Positions 1 through 6,384 of a DNA stretch of 8,259 nucleotides are shown here, piece by piece. Made by a program: the position numbers and the translations under genes. The stretch lies in the NCBI GenBank assembly GCA_013202535.1, contig JABMRP010001306.1:1-8259 (forward strand), read 5' to 3'. The notes under the pieces were generated by a model. The model did not search any database, was not told the DNA's origin, and saw only the letters and a program-made list of their open reading frames with translations. This DNA is from Planctomycetota bacterium (GTDB taxonomy: Bacteria; Planctomycetota; Planctomycetia; Pirellulales; Thermoguttaceae). Numbering within the stretch: the stretch's first letter is position 1; every line of letters begins with the position of its first letter.

Positions 1-72
1 GGAACGAAAAAGGGAACGAAAAAGGGAACGAAAAAGGGAACGAAAAAGGGAACGAAAAAGGGAACGAAAAAG
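1..72. repeat. Tandem array, six perfect copies of a 12-base unit
   Basis: The unit GGAACGAAAAAG is repeated head to tail six times with no mismatch, and the array starts exactly at the window edge, so it may continue to the left. An inverted copy (CTTTTTCGTTCC) lies at 123-134, on the far side of the hairpin at 74-109. The array therefore looks like a local expansion of the outer part of one arm of that inverted repeat. It lies downstream of the lipoprotein gene and has no reading frame of interest. Perfect copies suggest recent expansion by slippage; an assembly artefact is possible because the array sits at an edge. Confidence 0.95.
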
Positions 73-134
73 GGGTCAGAACTGTTTTCCATCGTAAATA
101 GTTCTGACCGCTTTTTTGTTTTCTTTTTCGTTCC
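49..134. repeat. Imperfect 35-base inverted repeat, REP-like element
   Basis: Positions 49-83 match the reverse complement of 100-134 at 31 of 35 bases, leaving a 16-base loop. The inner 10 bases (GGTCAGAACT and AGTTCTGACC) pair perfectly. The outer 24 bases of the left arm are the last two 12-base units of the tandem array. In the right arm the inner unit has decayed at three positions, each G to A when read on the left-arm strand. The motif AAAAAGGGGTCAG at its core recurs at 142-153 and in the element at 6385-6495. Membership in a REP/MITE-type family is inferred; the pairing itself is seen directly. Confidence 0.8.
74..128. terminator. Candidate bidirectional intrinsic terminator
   Basis: A perfect 10-base-pair stem (74-83 with 100-109) with a 16-base loop is followed on the plus strand by a T-rich run (111-128). 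On the minus strand it is followed by CCCCTTTTTCG. Either strand thus gives a stem followed by a U-tract. The lipoprotein gene, read on the minus strand, stops at 182, so this hairpin would lie about 73 bases past its stop codon. The loop is long and the stem only moderately GC-rich, so efficiency is uncertain. The structure may also just be a repeat element. Confidence 0.45.
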
Positions 135-141
135 TTCAGGG

Positions 142-169
142 AAAAGGGGTCAGGCTTTAATGATTAAGT
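142..169. repeat. Solo copy of the AAAGGGGTCAG motif
   Basis: AAAAGGGGTCAG at 142-153 repeats the core of the inverted repeat beginning at 67, and is followed by an AT-rich stretch with the short palindrome TTAATGATTAA. No matching inverted arm is visible nearby, so this looks like a half or decayed copy of the same repeat family. It sits just downstream (minus strand) of the lipoprotein stop codon. Confidence 0.4.
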
Positions 170-181
170 TTACGCTGAAGG

Positions 182-1393
182 CTACTCGGCTTCGCCGTCC
201 GGTTTCACCTCGGCCGGCTTGGGTTGGAGAATCAGCGTGACCGGGGTTCCTCGCTCGGGAATGCGCTCGGCATAGCCCGTGTATGCCAAGGCCGCGTTGC
301 CGTCGCTGCTGGGGATGGGGAGATCGAGCATGGCGCTGGCGAAGTTCGAGACGCAGATGAAATCGCCGTCCTCGGCCATGTAGTGCTGCTTCTTACTGAA
401 CTCGTCGGTCCAGAAGTAGCTGCCGCCGAAAACCCAGGGGTGGCGGAGCGGCTCCCAGTAGTCGACCATGTCGGCCGGGTCGAGTTCGTCGTCGACCCGA
501 TTGGCCGCCACGCCGTCGAGGAACCGGTAGATGGCCGAAACGTCGCGCACCCAGTCCTGCGCGCGGGCTTGGCGCCGCTTGCCTTGGGGATCTTCCCAGA
601 TGAGCGTGATTTCGATTTCGCTGCCCGAGGCCGGCTCGTACTTAGGATCGAAGCGGACCGGGTGATCGGCCTTCGCCCCGATGGCCAGCAGGGCGGCGTG
701 TACAAAAAAGGCCTTGGTTGGCACGGAGACAACCGATTCGTGTTCCTTGGTGCCCCGCAAGCAGGCAAACATCTCCAGCGGTACTTCCCGTTTACACACC
801 CGACCGACCATCACCACGCGCCGGTTGGCCGCGTCGAGCCAGACGGGATAGTCCGGAGTCAACTTCTTCATGCTCGCCAGATTGTCGACCAGCGGTAAGC
901 CCATGTCGACGATGTCCTGGACCAGCGCGTCTCGATCGGCCTTGAGACCCGCCTCGATTCGGGCTTCATCTTCCGGTGTGATCTCGAACGAGCTGCCTTC
1001 GTCGTCGTCTTTCTCCCCGACCTCTTCTTGCCCCTCTTCAGCGGCCCCATGGTCGTGATCGACATCGGCGTGCGTGGCCGATGTCTCGCGATCTCGCCCC
1101 TCGTCACGGACATATCCACCGGCCACCGTATGGCCGGCAGGCTCGGTTGCCACGCCTGTGGGGGGCAAGGCCGCGGGGTCCCCCGCAGCGGCAGCTTTCA
1201 GGGGCGGATCAACCGCTTTCTTGTCTCGTTCGGCCGGCTCGGCGGACGACTCCGGCGGGGCGACAGCAACCGGCATATTGACGGGCTCCTCCGACCAACG
1301 GCAGCCGGCGGCCGCCGTCCATGCCGTCAGCGCGATCAACATTCCCACGGCGGGCAAGTTTCCGGAGATCACCGGTGTACTGCGTTTTCTCAT
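182..1393 (-). CDS. YdjY-like domain lipoprotein
   Basis: A predicted 403-residue exported lipoprotein of unknown biochemical role. The N-terminus has basic residues (MRKRS), a hydrophobic stretch and an AAGC lipobox with Cys31 as the acylation site. Residues 32 to about 135 are low-complexity, rich in Ala, Pro and Glu, with a His/Asp cluster (HADVDHDH at 108-115) and an acidic run. The conserved region is about 182-388. It contains DYPVWLDAANRRVVMVGRVC, FACLRGTKEHE, KAFFVHAALLAIGA, AQDWVR, HPWVFGGSYFW and GDFICVSNF, which I recognise from planctomycete proteins annotated as YdjY-domain proteins. A stretch of about 30 residues (286-317) between AQDWVR and HPWVFGG looks like an insertion. The frame stays open upstream to an ATG at 1534, but only the ATG at 1393 puts a signal peptide at the N-terminus. 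The Shine-Dalgarno sequence is weak (GGAAAAGCG). Confidence 0.8.
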   Translation of the reverse strand: MRKRSTPVISGNLPAVGMLIALTAWTAAAGCRWSEEPVNMPVAVAPPESSAEPAERDKKAVDPPLKAAAAGDPAALPPTGVATEPAGHTVAGGYVRDEGRDRETSATHADVDHDHGAAEEGQEEVGEKDDDEGSSFEITPEDEARIEAGLKADRDALVQDIVDMGLPLVDNLASMKKLTPDYPVWLDAANRRVVMVGRVCKREVPLEMFACLRGTKEHESVVSVPTKAFFVHAALLAIGAKADHPVRFDPKYEPASGSEIEITLIWEDPQGKRRQARAQDWVRDVSAIYRFLDGVAANRVDDELDPADMVDYWEPLRHPWVFGGSYFWTDEFSKKQHYMAEDGDFICVSNFASAMLDLPIPSSDGNAALAYTGYAERIPERGTPVTLILQPKPAEVKPDGEAE

Positions 1394-1600
1394 CGCTTTT
1401 CCATGGGTTTGGCCGAAAAAACCGGGATAATTGGCACCCGAAAACCGGTCGCAAGGGCAGCCAACCGGGCGACCGCTTGCTAAGATACTAGCTTGTCGGG
1501 CGATGGCTCGCCGATGGGGATGCCCGCTTAGCACCCCTATGGAGCCTACCCGGCTATTCGACCGAAAGCAAACCCCTTATTCCCCATACGACGCACGGCA
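1394..1600. other. Divergent intergenic region
   Basis: This 207-base gap separates the lipoprotein gene (minus) from the 614-residue gene (plus), so it must hold the promoters of both unless transcripts enter from elsewhere. The small palindrome GCTA-N6-TAGC at about 1479-1492 contains -10-like hexamers on both strands (TAAGAT on plus, TATCTT on minus). I see no convincing -35 boxes, and planctomycete promoters are poorly predictable. No small gene or RNA was recognised here. Confidence 0.3.
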
Positions 1601-3445
1601 ATGACAGCGAATCCTCCTTCACGGCGGGACTTGGACCGCACCGGTAGCAAGTCACCTCGACTCTCGACCCCGGCCATGTGGCACAAATCGGCCCCACGCC
1701 GAATCGTGCGACAACTGGAAATCGGCGCCGACGGCGACGGCTGGACGGCCTGGATCGAGCACCTGCTCGGCCGCGAGTTGGGAGCCAAGCACCGGAAACG
1801 CTCGCCCGTCGGCGTTTCGCCCCTGCAATGGGCTCTACCCGAGTCGGTCAGCCGGTCCGAAACGCCCGCGCTGCTTGGGCGGCTGCATCGACTGCGCGTG
1901 TCTCCTCCACGTCGCGGCAAACGGGTCCCGGGCCAGTCGATCGAGGACCTGTTGCGCAAGTGGCTCGACGAACCGGCCCCGTCGGCAGCGGACGCCGGCT
2001 ACGCTCTGGAATCGCTCGCCTGGTGCGGCGCGTTGCCGCGACTGGCCGGCCTGGTCTCGCCCCGGTTGTGGTGGGCCTTGCTGGAAAATCTTCTGGCGAC
2101 GGTGGCCGACGGTGATCCACTGGCGCTCGACGAATCGCCGCTGGTGCATCAACTGACCTGTGGCGAACTGGCCCTGACCTTGGCGGCCGATTTTCCCGAG
2201 ATCGGCCCCTGCCGCCGTCTGGTGAAGACGGCCCGGGCAAAGCTGACCCACGGCCTGATCGAGTTGCTCGACGGCGAAGGCGTGATCGCCGGGCAGCATC
2301 TCGACCATCTACGTCCGCTGCTGGCCTGCTGGACTCGATGCGGCGCCATCGGCAAGGCGTGGAGCAAGGGCTGCTGGAGCAATCCGGCCCAATACCAGTA
2401 CGAATGGTTCGTTCGCCATGCCCTGCGGATGACCCGATGCGACGGCTCGCAAGTGCTCGGCTCGGGTTCGGCCGCCGCCTGGTGTACTGAATTGTTCGAG
2501 GCGGCGCTCGGGCAGGGCGGCGACCACGACGACCACGGCATCGCTGCCCTGGTACTTCCCCGGGCGGCAAAAAAGCAGGGTAAGCATGCCAGCCTGTCGT
2601 CGCTTCCCGAGGCGCCCACCGAATCGCAATGGGCGCAGACCGCCGTGCTCCAGACCGATTGGGCACCGAAGAGCCCCCGCGTGGCCGTGGTCTACAACGA
2701 CCATCGGGTGCGCATCGAATTGAACAACGACGGCCATGTGCTCTGGTCGGGCGATTGGCGCTACGACATTCATTTCGACGGTCGCCCTCTGGAGCCGGCC
2801 GGGGCGTGGGATCAAGTCTGCTGGGTCAGCGACGACGACGTCGACTATCTCGAATTGGAGATCGATCTGGCCGGCGGTCACCGCCTGCAACGCCATATAT
2901 TGCTCGCCCGAGAGGATCGCTTCCTGATGCTGGGCGACTCGCTGTTGCTTGGCCAGCCGGGACGGATCGCGTATCGGGGATCTCTGCCGCTGGGCCACGG
3001 CGTGGCGTTCGATGCGGCCGAGGAGACCCACGAAGGATTGCTCGTTGCCGGGCGGCATTTGGTCCCCGTCTTGCCGCTGGCGCTGCCGGAATGGCGGACC
3101 GGCCGGCCGATCGGTTCGCTGGCCGCCGACGGCGGTGTCTTGGAATTGAACCAATCGACCGAGGGGTCGGCCATGTTCGCGCCCCTGTTTCTCGACCTGA
3201 GACAAAACCGGATCACCCGGCCGACAACCTGGCGGCAGTTGACCATCGCCCAAGATCGCGAGATTGTCCCCGCGGACATCGCCGCCGGATTTCGCGTGGC
3301 CATCGGCAAGAAGCAATGGCTGATCTACCGCTCGCTGGCCCGGCGAGCCAACCGCACCCTGCTGGGCCACAACCTCTCGACCGAAATGCTCGCCGGCCGC
3401 TTCACCCGCAAGGGAGAAGTCGAGCCGTTGCTGGAAATCGAGTAG
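1601..3445 (+). CDS. Conserved-looking hypothetical protein, 614 aa
   Basis: I cannot assign a function. No signal peptide or membrane segment is visible, so the protein is probably cytoplasmic. After a basic, disordered start (1-35), residues about 110-300 look mainly helical and rich in Leu, Ala and Trp (WCGALPRLAG, LWWALLENLLATV, YEWFVRHALRM). A charged linker (about 300-345) follows. Residues about 350-590 look beta-rich with alternating strands, including RVAVVYNDHRVRIELNNDGH, LWSGDW, CWVSDDDVDYLELEIDL and HILLAREDRFLMLGDSLL. A helical half followed by a beta-sandwich half resembles the layout of heparinase II/III-type lyases, but I see no catalytic signature, so that is only a structural guess. 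The start is uncertain: no clear Shine-Dalgarno precedes 1601, and an in-frame ATG at 1676 would remove the 25-residue basic leader. It diverges from the lipoprotein gene and converges on the isochorismatase/ThuA gene. Confidence 0.75.
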   Translation: MTANPPSRRDLDRTGSKSPRLSTPAMWHKSAPRRIVRQLEIGADGDGWTAWIEHLLGRELGAKHRKRSPVGVSPLQWALPESVSRSETPALLGRLHRLRVSPPRRGKRVPGQSIEDLLRKWLDEPAPSAADAGYALESLAWCGALPRLAGLVSPRLWWALLENLLATVADGDPLALDESPLVHQLTCGELALTLAADFPEIGPCRRLVKTARAKLTHGLIELLDGEGVIAGQHLDHLRPLLACWTRCGAIGKAWSKGCWSNPAQYQYEWFVRHALRMTRCDGSQVLGSGSAAAWCTELFEAALGQGGDHDDHGIAALVLPRAAKKQGKHASLSSLPEAPTESQWAQTAVLQTDWAPKSPRVAVVYNDHRVRIELNNDGHVLWSGDWRYDIHFDGRPLEPAGAWDQVCWVSDDDVDYLELEIDLAGGHRLQRHILLAREDRFLMLGDSLLLGQPGRIAYRGSLPLGHGVAFDAAEETHEGLLVAGRHLVPVLPLALPEWRTGRPIGSLAADGGVLELNQSTEGSAMFAPLFLDLRQNRITRPTTWRQLTIAQDREIVPADIAAGFRVAIGKKQWLIYRSLARRANRTLLGHNLSTEMLAGRFTRKGEVEPLLEIE

Positions 3446-3536
3446 ACACCCGGCCGCGGGATTTCCGTAGTTTCGAGTTCCTCTCGTAGCCCTCGTTCCC
3501 GCCGGAAACGTCGTCACGAGGACTATCGACGGGCTG

Positions 3537-5096
3537 TTAATCCGCTTTCTTCTCGCCGCGTGGCTGGGGTATTTCCTTCTCCATCGCCCAGAAGACGGCG
3601 TTCAGCAGCAGGCGGCGAAACTGGGGCTGCCCGAAATCGTCCGGATGGCCCAGGCCGGAGTAGAAGACGCGGCCGCCTTTGTACTGGCGGACCCAGGTGA
3701 GCGGCTCGGTCGTGTCGCCTTGCGAACCGGTCATCAGGAGCGTTGCGTCGGCGGCGATCGGGGCCGTGTTGTAGAGCGAGCCCGTGCTGTGCCACGGTTT
3801 CGGGGCGACGCCGGCGAGGATCGGGTGATCGGCCGCCGCGGCAGTGATCGCCACGTCGGTGCCGGCCGTGTTCGGGCCGTGGCCATGGTAGCTGCCGCCG
3901 AGCACCGCAGCGTCGAACTCGGGCCATTCGTCGCACCCCTCGGGCGTGTCGCCGTGAATATCGAACGCATGGCTGGCCGTGCGCAGGGCCACCAGTGGCT
4001 TGCCCGCGTCGACGTACTTTCGCAGCTTATCGAGTTGCTCCTTGGGCAGCGCCAAGCGGCGGACGAACACCACCACCACGTCGGCCGTCTCCAACTCGTC
4101 GGTGGCCGGGATGTCGGATGTCCCCTGGCCGTGCAACACGCTACAGTAGCAGCCGTAACGATCGCGGAGCATTTGGGCAAACACGGGCAGCGTCTTATCG
4201 GCGTGGTAATGATCGTCGCTGACAATAAACGCCACGTGCGGCCGATCGTCCTGCTTGAAACGAAACGCCGGCCCGCCGAGGAAATCGCTGCTGGTAATCG
4301 TCGGGCACCAGTGTTTTTCGATATGCTCGACCACCAGCTCCGTCCCGCGGACATGCGGCACCAGCGGGCGCTTGCGGGAGTTGTACATGCTGTCGGTCAT
4401 GTCGCGCATCAGTACGACGTTGACGTCCTGATAGACCATCTGGCGGATCGAGAACGGGCGGCCCAACACGCACATATTCGTATGCACGCCCATGACGATC
4501 AGGTTTTCGATTCCCCGCTGTCGCAGCAGATAGTAGGCTTCCGCACTGTCGGTGATCGCGTCGCCGGGGGCGATTTCGAGGGTGTCGATCTGGCTTTTCC
4601 ACGGATGGCCGCTGGGGCATCGGGGTTGGCAATCGCAGCCGCCGTCGCTGTCGTCGATGGGCAGCGCCGATTCGTGGTTCTTGTCCAAATGGCACCAGCC
4701 CCGCAGTGCCACTTTCGGCTCGACCTTGGGGGCCGATTGGGCCAGCTTGCGCTGGGGCGTGTCGTTATACGTATCGAGCGTGCCGCTGGGAGCGTGGATA
4801 ATCAACACGCCCTTCTCCCGGGCGGCCTTGATCACCTCGTTCATCCGCGGCGCCATCTCCCCAACGCGGCCCGTGGCCCCTTTGCACCAGTGCTCGTTCC
4901 ACATATCGCAGATCACCACGGCCGTCTTCTTCGGGTCCCATTGGACCTTGTCATAAACGATCTTGAACTGCCCCGGTTCGTCGGGATTTTCAACCCTGGC
5001 CCGGGTTTGCAGCACGAGCGAGTCGTCGTCGGCATCAGCGAGGCCGGCGAAAAGCATGGTTAGCGAGAAGACGACGAGTAGACGCAGTGGTTTCAT
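3537..5096 (-). CDS. Exported isochorismatase-like / ThuA-like two-domain protein
   Basis: A 519-residue predicted secreted protein that joins two enzyme-like folds. Residues 1-22 form a signal peptide (MKPLRLLVVFSLTMLFAGLADA). Residues about 45-265 are a cysteine-hydrolase (isochorismatase) domain with the nucleophile motif GVHTNMCV (Cys209) and the acidic residue in VVICDMW (Asp64). The usual catalytic Lys is not at its common place; Lys167 is the nearest candidate. A Cys-rich segment (Cys154, 156, 160) lies before it. Residues about 285-505 are a ThuA-like domain, related to class I glutamine amidotransferase folds, with ALRTASHAFD, GGSYHGHG and PLTWVRQYKGGRVFYSGLGH. ThuA-like domains are linked to sugar use, but no substrate can be named. 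The ATG at 5096 is chosen over a GTG at 5117 because it follows AGGGAGAG by six bases and begins a clean signal peptide. The gene converges with the 614-residue gene, 91 bases apart. Confidence 0.88.
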   Translation of the reverse strand: MKPLRLLVVFSLTMLFAGLADADDDSLVLQTRARVENPDEPGQFKIVYDKVQWDPKKTAVVICDMWNEHWCKGATGRVGEMAPRMNEVIKAAREKGVLIIHAPSGTLDTYNDTPQRKLAQSAPKVEPKVALRGWCHLDKNHESALPIDDSDGGCDCQPRCPSGHPWKSQIDTLEIAPGDAITDSAEAYYLLRQRGIENLIVMGVHTNMCVLGRPFSIRQMVYQDVNVVLMRDMTDSMYNSRKRPLVPHVRGTELVVEHIEKHWCPTITSSDFLGGPAFRFKQDDRPHVAFIVSDDHYHADKTLPVFAQMLRDRYGCYCSVLHGQGTSDIPATDELETADVVVVFVRRLALPKEQLDKLRKYVDAGKPLVALRTASHAFDIHGDTPEGCDEWPEFDAAVLGGSYHGHGPNTAGTDVAITAAAADHPILAGVAPKPWHSTGSLYNTAPIAADATLLMTGSQGDTTEPLTWVRQYKGGRVFYSGLGHPDDFGQPQFRRLLLNAVFWAMEKEIPQPRGEKKAD

Positions 5097-5102
5097 GGTT
5101 GG

Positions 5103-5110
5103 CTCTCCCT
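5103..5110 (-). promoter_or_regulatory. Ribosome binding site that decides the start of the isochorismatase/ThuA gene
   Basis: On the minus strand AGGGAGAG lies six bases before the ATG at 5096. It is the best Shine-Dalgarno sequence in the window, and it lies inside the frame that would be read from the alternative GTG at 5117. It starts two bases downstream of the hairpin at 5113-5134. Confidence 0.75.
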
Positions 5111-5112
5111 GA

Positions 5113-5134
5113 CCCACGGGATGCCACCCGTGGG
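5113..5134. repeat. CCCACGGG hairpin next to the ribosome binding site
   Basis: CCCACGGG (5113-5120) and CCCGTGGG (5127-5134) form a perfect GC-rich 8-base-pair stem with a six-base loop. In the minus-strand transcript it falls in the leader of the isochorismatase/ThuA gene, ending two bases before the Shine-Dalgarno sequence. A near copy lies 64 bases upstream in that transcript. It could be a dispersed palindromic repeat, a terminator for the DUF1559 transcript (though without a U-tract) or a translation-control structure; the sequence does not decide. Confidence 0.65.
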
Positions 5135-5176
5135 CTTAGTTACGAGAAACACGCGGCGGTCGGAAAATACTCCACG

Positions 5177-5197
5177 CCCACAGGTGTACCCCGTGGG
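5177..5197. repeat. Second CCCAC(A/G)GG hairpin
   Basis: CCCACAGG (5177-5184) pairs with CCCGTGGG (5190-5197) at seven of eight positions around a five-base loop. Its right arm is identical to that of the hairpin at 5113-5134 and its left arm differs by one base. Both lie in the 203-base gap between the DUF1559 stop and the isochorismatase/ThuA start. The shared sequence points to a dispersed repeat present twice rather than two unrelated structures. Confidence 0.5.
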
Positions 5198-5299
5198 TCC
5201 GTAAAGCGGAACACCCGCCGATTGTACCGCGGCGGCGTGGCGATGGCGAGTATTGGCGCCAGATAACCGCCCTGGTTGCCCCGAACCGTGCAACCCGAC

Positions 5300-6325
5300 T
5301 CAAAACTTCGTCGCGTCGATCGGTTCCCGGTCTTCGCGGTTGGCCAGGCAGTGGAACGTGAAGGGGTCGACGTCGTAGTCGATCATCCGGACCGAGCCGT
5401 CGCAGAAGACGAAGTTGCAGCCGTTGGCATGGGCGCCGCCGAAACGAAGGGTGTCTCGATAGCCGCGCCGATCCTGCATCGGCGTTCGCCACCCGTTGCG
5501 GTAAAGATCGTTGTTGAACCCCGTATACATGTTCTCGTTATCGGCCGGGTCGCGGCCGGTGAGATAGTTGTCCGGGTTGAGATACTTCTCGCCGAAGAGC
5601 AGCGTATTGGAGTCGCCGTCCTTGATATGCGCCGGCCGGACCTCGCTCCGCTCGTAACAGACCCCGTTGATGTTGCCATACGCGCGCCAGGCGAAGGTCG
5701 TGTCGCCATGTTGCAGCGAGTTGGGACCGGGGTAGAACTCGTCGGTCGACTTGTCGCCGCAATTGGCGGCGTAGTCGCTCCGAGCCGAACCGTTGACCCG
5801 CCCGTTGATGTTGTCCGAGGCGTTCTTGGCGACGTAGGTATGCACCTTCGGATAGATCATGTTCTTACGCTTGCTGGGACAGTTGGTCATGGGCAGCAGC
5901 GACTTGCTCAAATCGTTGGCCGCGTCGCGCTTCTCGCGGTCCGATTTCCCCGCGCCGAGATTCCGCAGCGCGGGTTGGTCCATGTAGGGCAGCAGATTGT
6001 AGACCCATCCGCCGGGTTGCTTCTTGGTGAAGCCGCGATCCGGCTCGCCGACCCAATACCATCCCCAACCCCCGGTCGGATAGAACTCGTGCCGCTCGAC
6101 GTGATGGTTCGCCGCGCGGCCCAACTGAAACAAGTTGTTGGAACACGCGGTCCGCCGGGCCGCCTCGCGAACGCTCTGCACCGCCGGCAGCAGCAGGCCC
6201 ATGAGTATGCCGATGATCGTAATGACGACAAGCAACTCGACCAGGGTGAAACCACGGCATCCATGCCGCGATGGGTAAGCACCGGCTACAATACGCGCAC
6301 TTCGATTGTGAAGACGGTCGATCAT
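5300..6325 (-). CDS. DUF1559 prepilin-like protein with H-X9-DG C-terminus
   Basis: A 341-residue protein of the large planctomycete DUF1559 family, thought to be exported through a type II secretion/pilus-like route. The cleavage and methylation motif is G25/FTLVE with Glu30 at position +5, followed by a hydrophobic helix (LLVVITIIGILMGLLLPAV). The family segment VREAARRTACSNNL comes next. Near the C-terminus FGGAHANGCNFVFCDGS supplies the H-X9-DG motif (His299, Asp309, Gly310). The middle is poorly conserved and Asn/Tyr/Gly-rich, typical of the surface part; the mature part has seven Cys, possibly disulfide-bonded. The ATG at 6325 is preferred over one at 6379 because GGGAG and GGGGG lie just upstream and the leader then has the usual length. 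The exact role of these proteins is unknown; genomes of the phylum carry many paralogues. Confidence 0.93.
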   Translation of the reverse strand: MIDRLHNRSARIVAGAYPSRHGCRGFTLVELLVVITIIGILMGLLLPAVQSVREAARRTACSNNLFQLGRAANHHVERHEFYPTGGWGWYWVGEPDRGFTKKQPGGWVYNLLPYMDQPALRNLGAGKSDREKRDAANDLSKSLLPMTNCPSKRKNMIYPKVHTYVAKNASDNINGRVNGSARSDYAANCGDKSTDEFYPGPNSLQHGDTTFAWRAYGNINGVCYERSEVRPAHIKDGDSNTLLFGEKYLNPDNYLTGRDPADNENMYTGFNNDLYRNGWRTPMQDRRGYRDTLRFGGAHANGCNFVFCDGSVRMIDYDVDPFTFHCLANREDREPIDATKF

Positions 6326-6328
6326 TTT

Positions 6329-6339
6329 CCCCCGCTCCC
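6329..6339 (-). promoter_or_regulatory. Ribosome binding site of the DUF1559 gene
   Basis: The minus strand carries GGGAGCGGGGG ending three bases before the ATG at 6325; the GGGAG part has a nine-base spacer. No comparable sequence precedes the upstream ATG at 6379, which supports the shorter protein. Confidence 0.6.
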
Positions 6340-6384
6340 AATGTGAAGAATCGAGGAATCCCGTTTCCCCGTGATCCATTGCCG

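Noticed and set aside
1..72. CRISPR array
   Set aside because: The 12-base units are contiguous with no spacers and are far too short for CRISPR repeats.
1394..1534. N-terminal extension of the lipoprotein from an ATG at 1534
   Set aside because: It would bury the signal peptide and lipobox behind 47 residues of Arg/Cys/Gly-rich sequence of non-coding character.
2309..3517. 402-codon open frame on the minus strand opposite the 614-residue gene
   Set aside because: Composition is typical of an antisense shadow (Gln/Arg/Gly/Val-rich, no predicted core). The plus-strand product has regular alternating hydrophobic patterns. As I cannot name the plus-strand protein, this call is less secure than the other two.
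3446..3536. Terminator between the convergent genes
   Set aside because: The only pairing found is weak (CCTCGT at 3491-3496 with ACGAGG at 3516-3521, plus TTCC/GGAA inside) and there is no T-rich run, so I do not call it.
3645..5063. Long open frame on the plus strand (472 codons) opposite the isochorismatase/ThuA gene
   Set aside because: It lies antisense to a gene with clear domain motifs, has no recognisable motif and is Arg/Val/Gly/His-rich, as expected of a shadow frame in GC-rich DNA.
5135..5293. Small gene in the gap upstream of the isochorismatase/ThuA gene (minus-strand frame 5093-5293)
   Set aside because: The frame runs through both hairpin repeats and overlaps the true gene start out of frame with it; it looks like translated repeat sequence.
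6326..6379. N-terminal extension of the DUF1559 protein from an ATG at 6379
   Set aside because: No ribosome binding site precedes it, and it would lengthen the leader to 42 residues; the ATG at 6325 has a good Shine-Dalgarno sequence.
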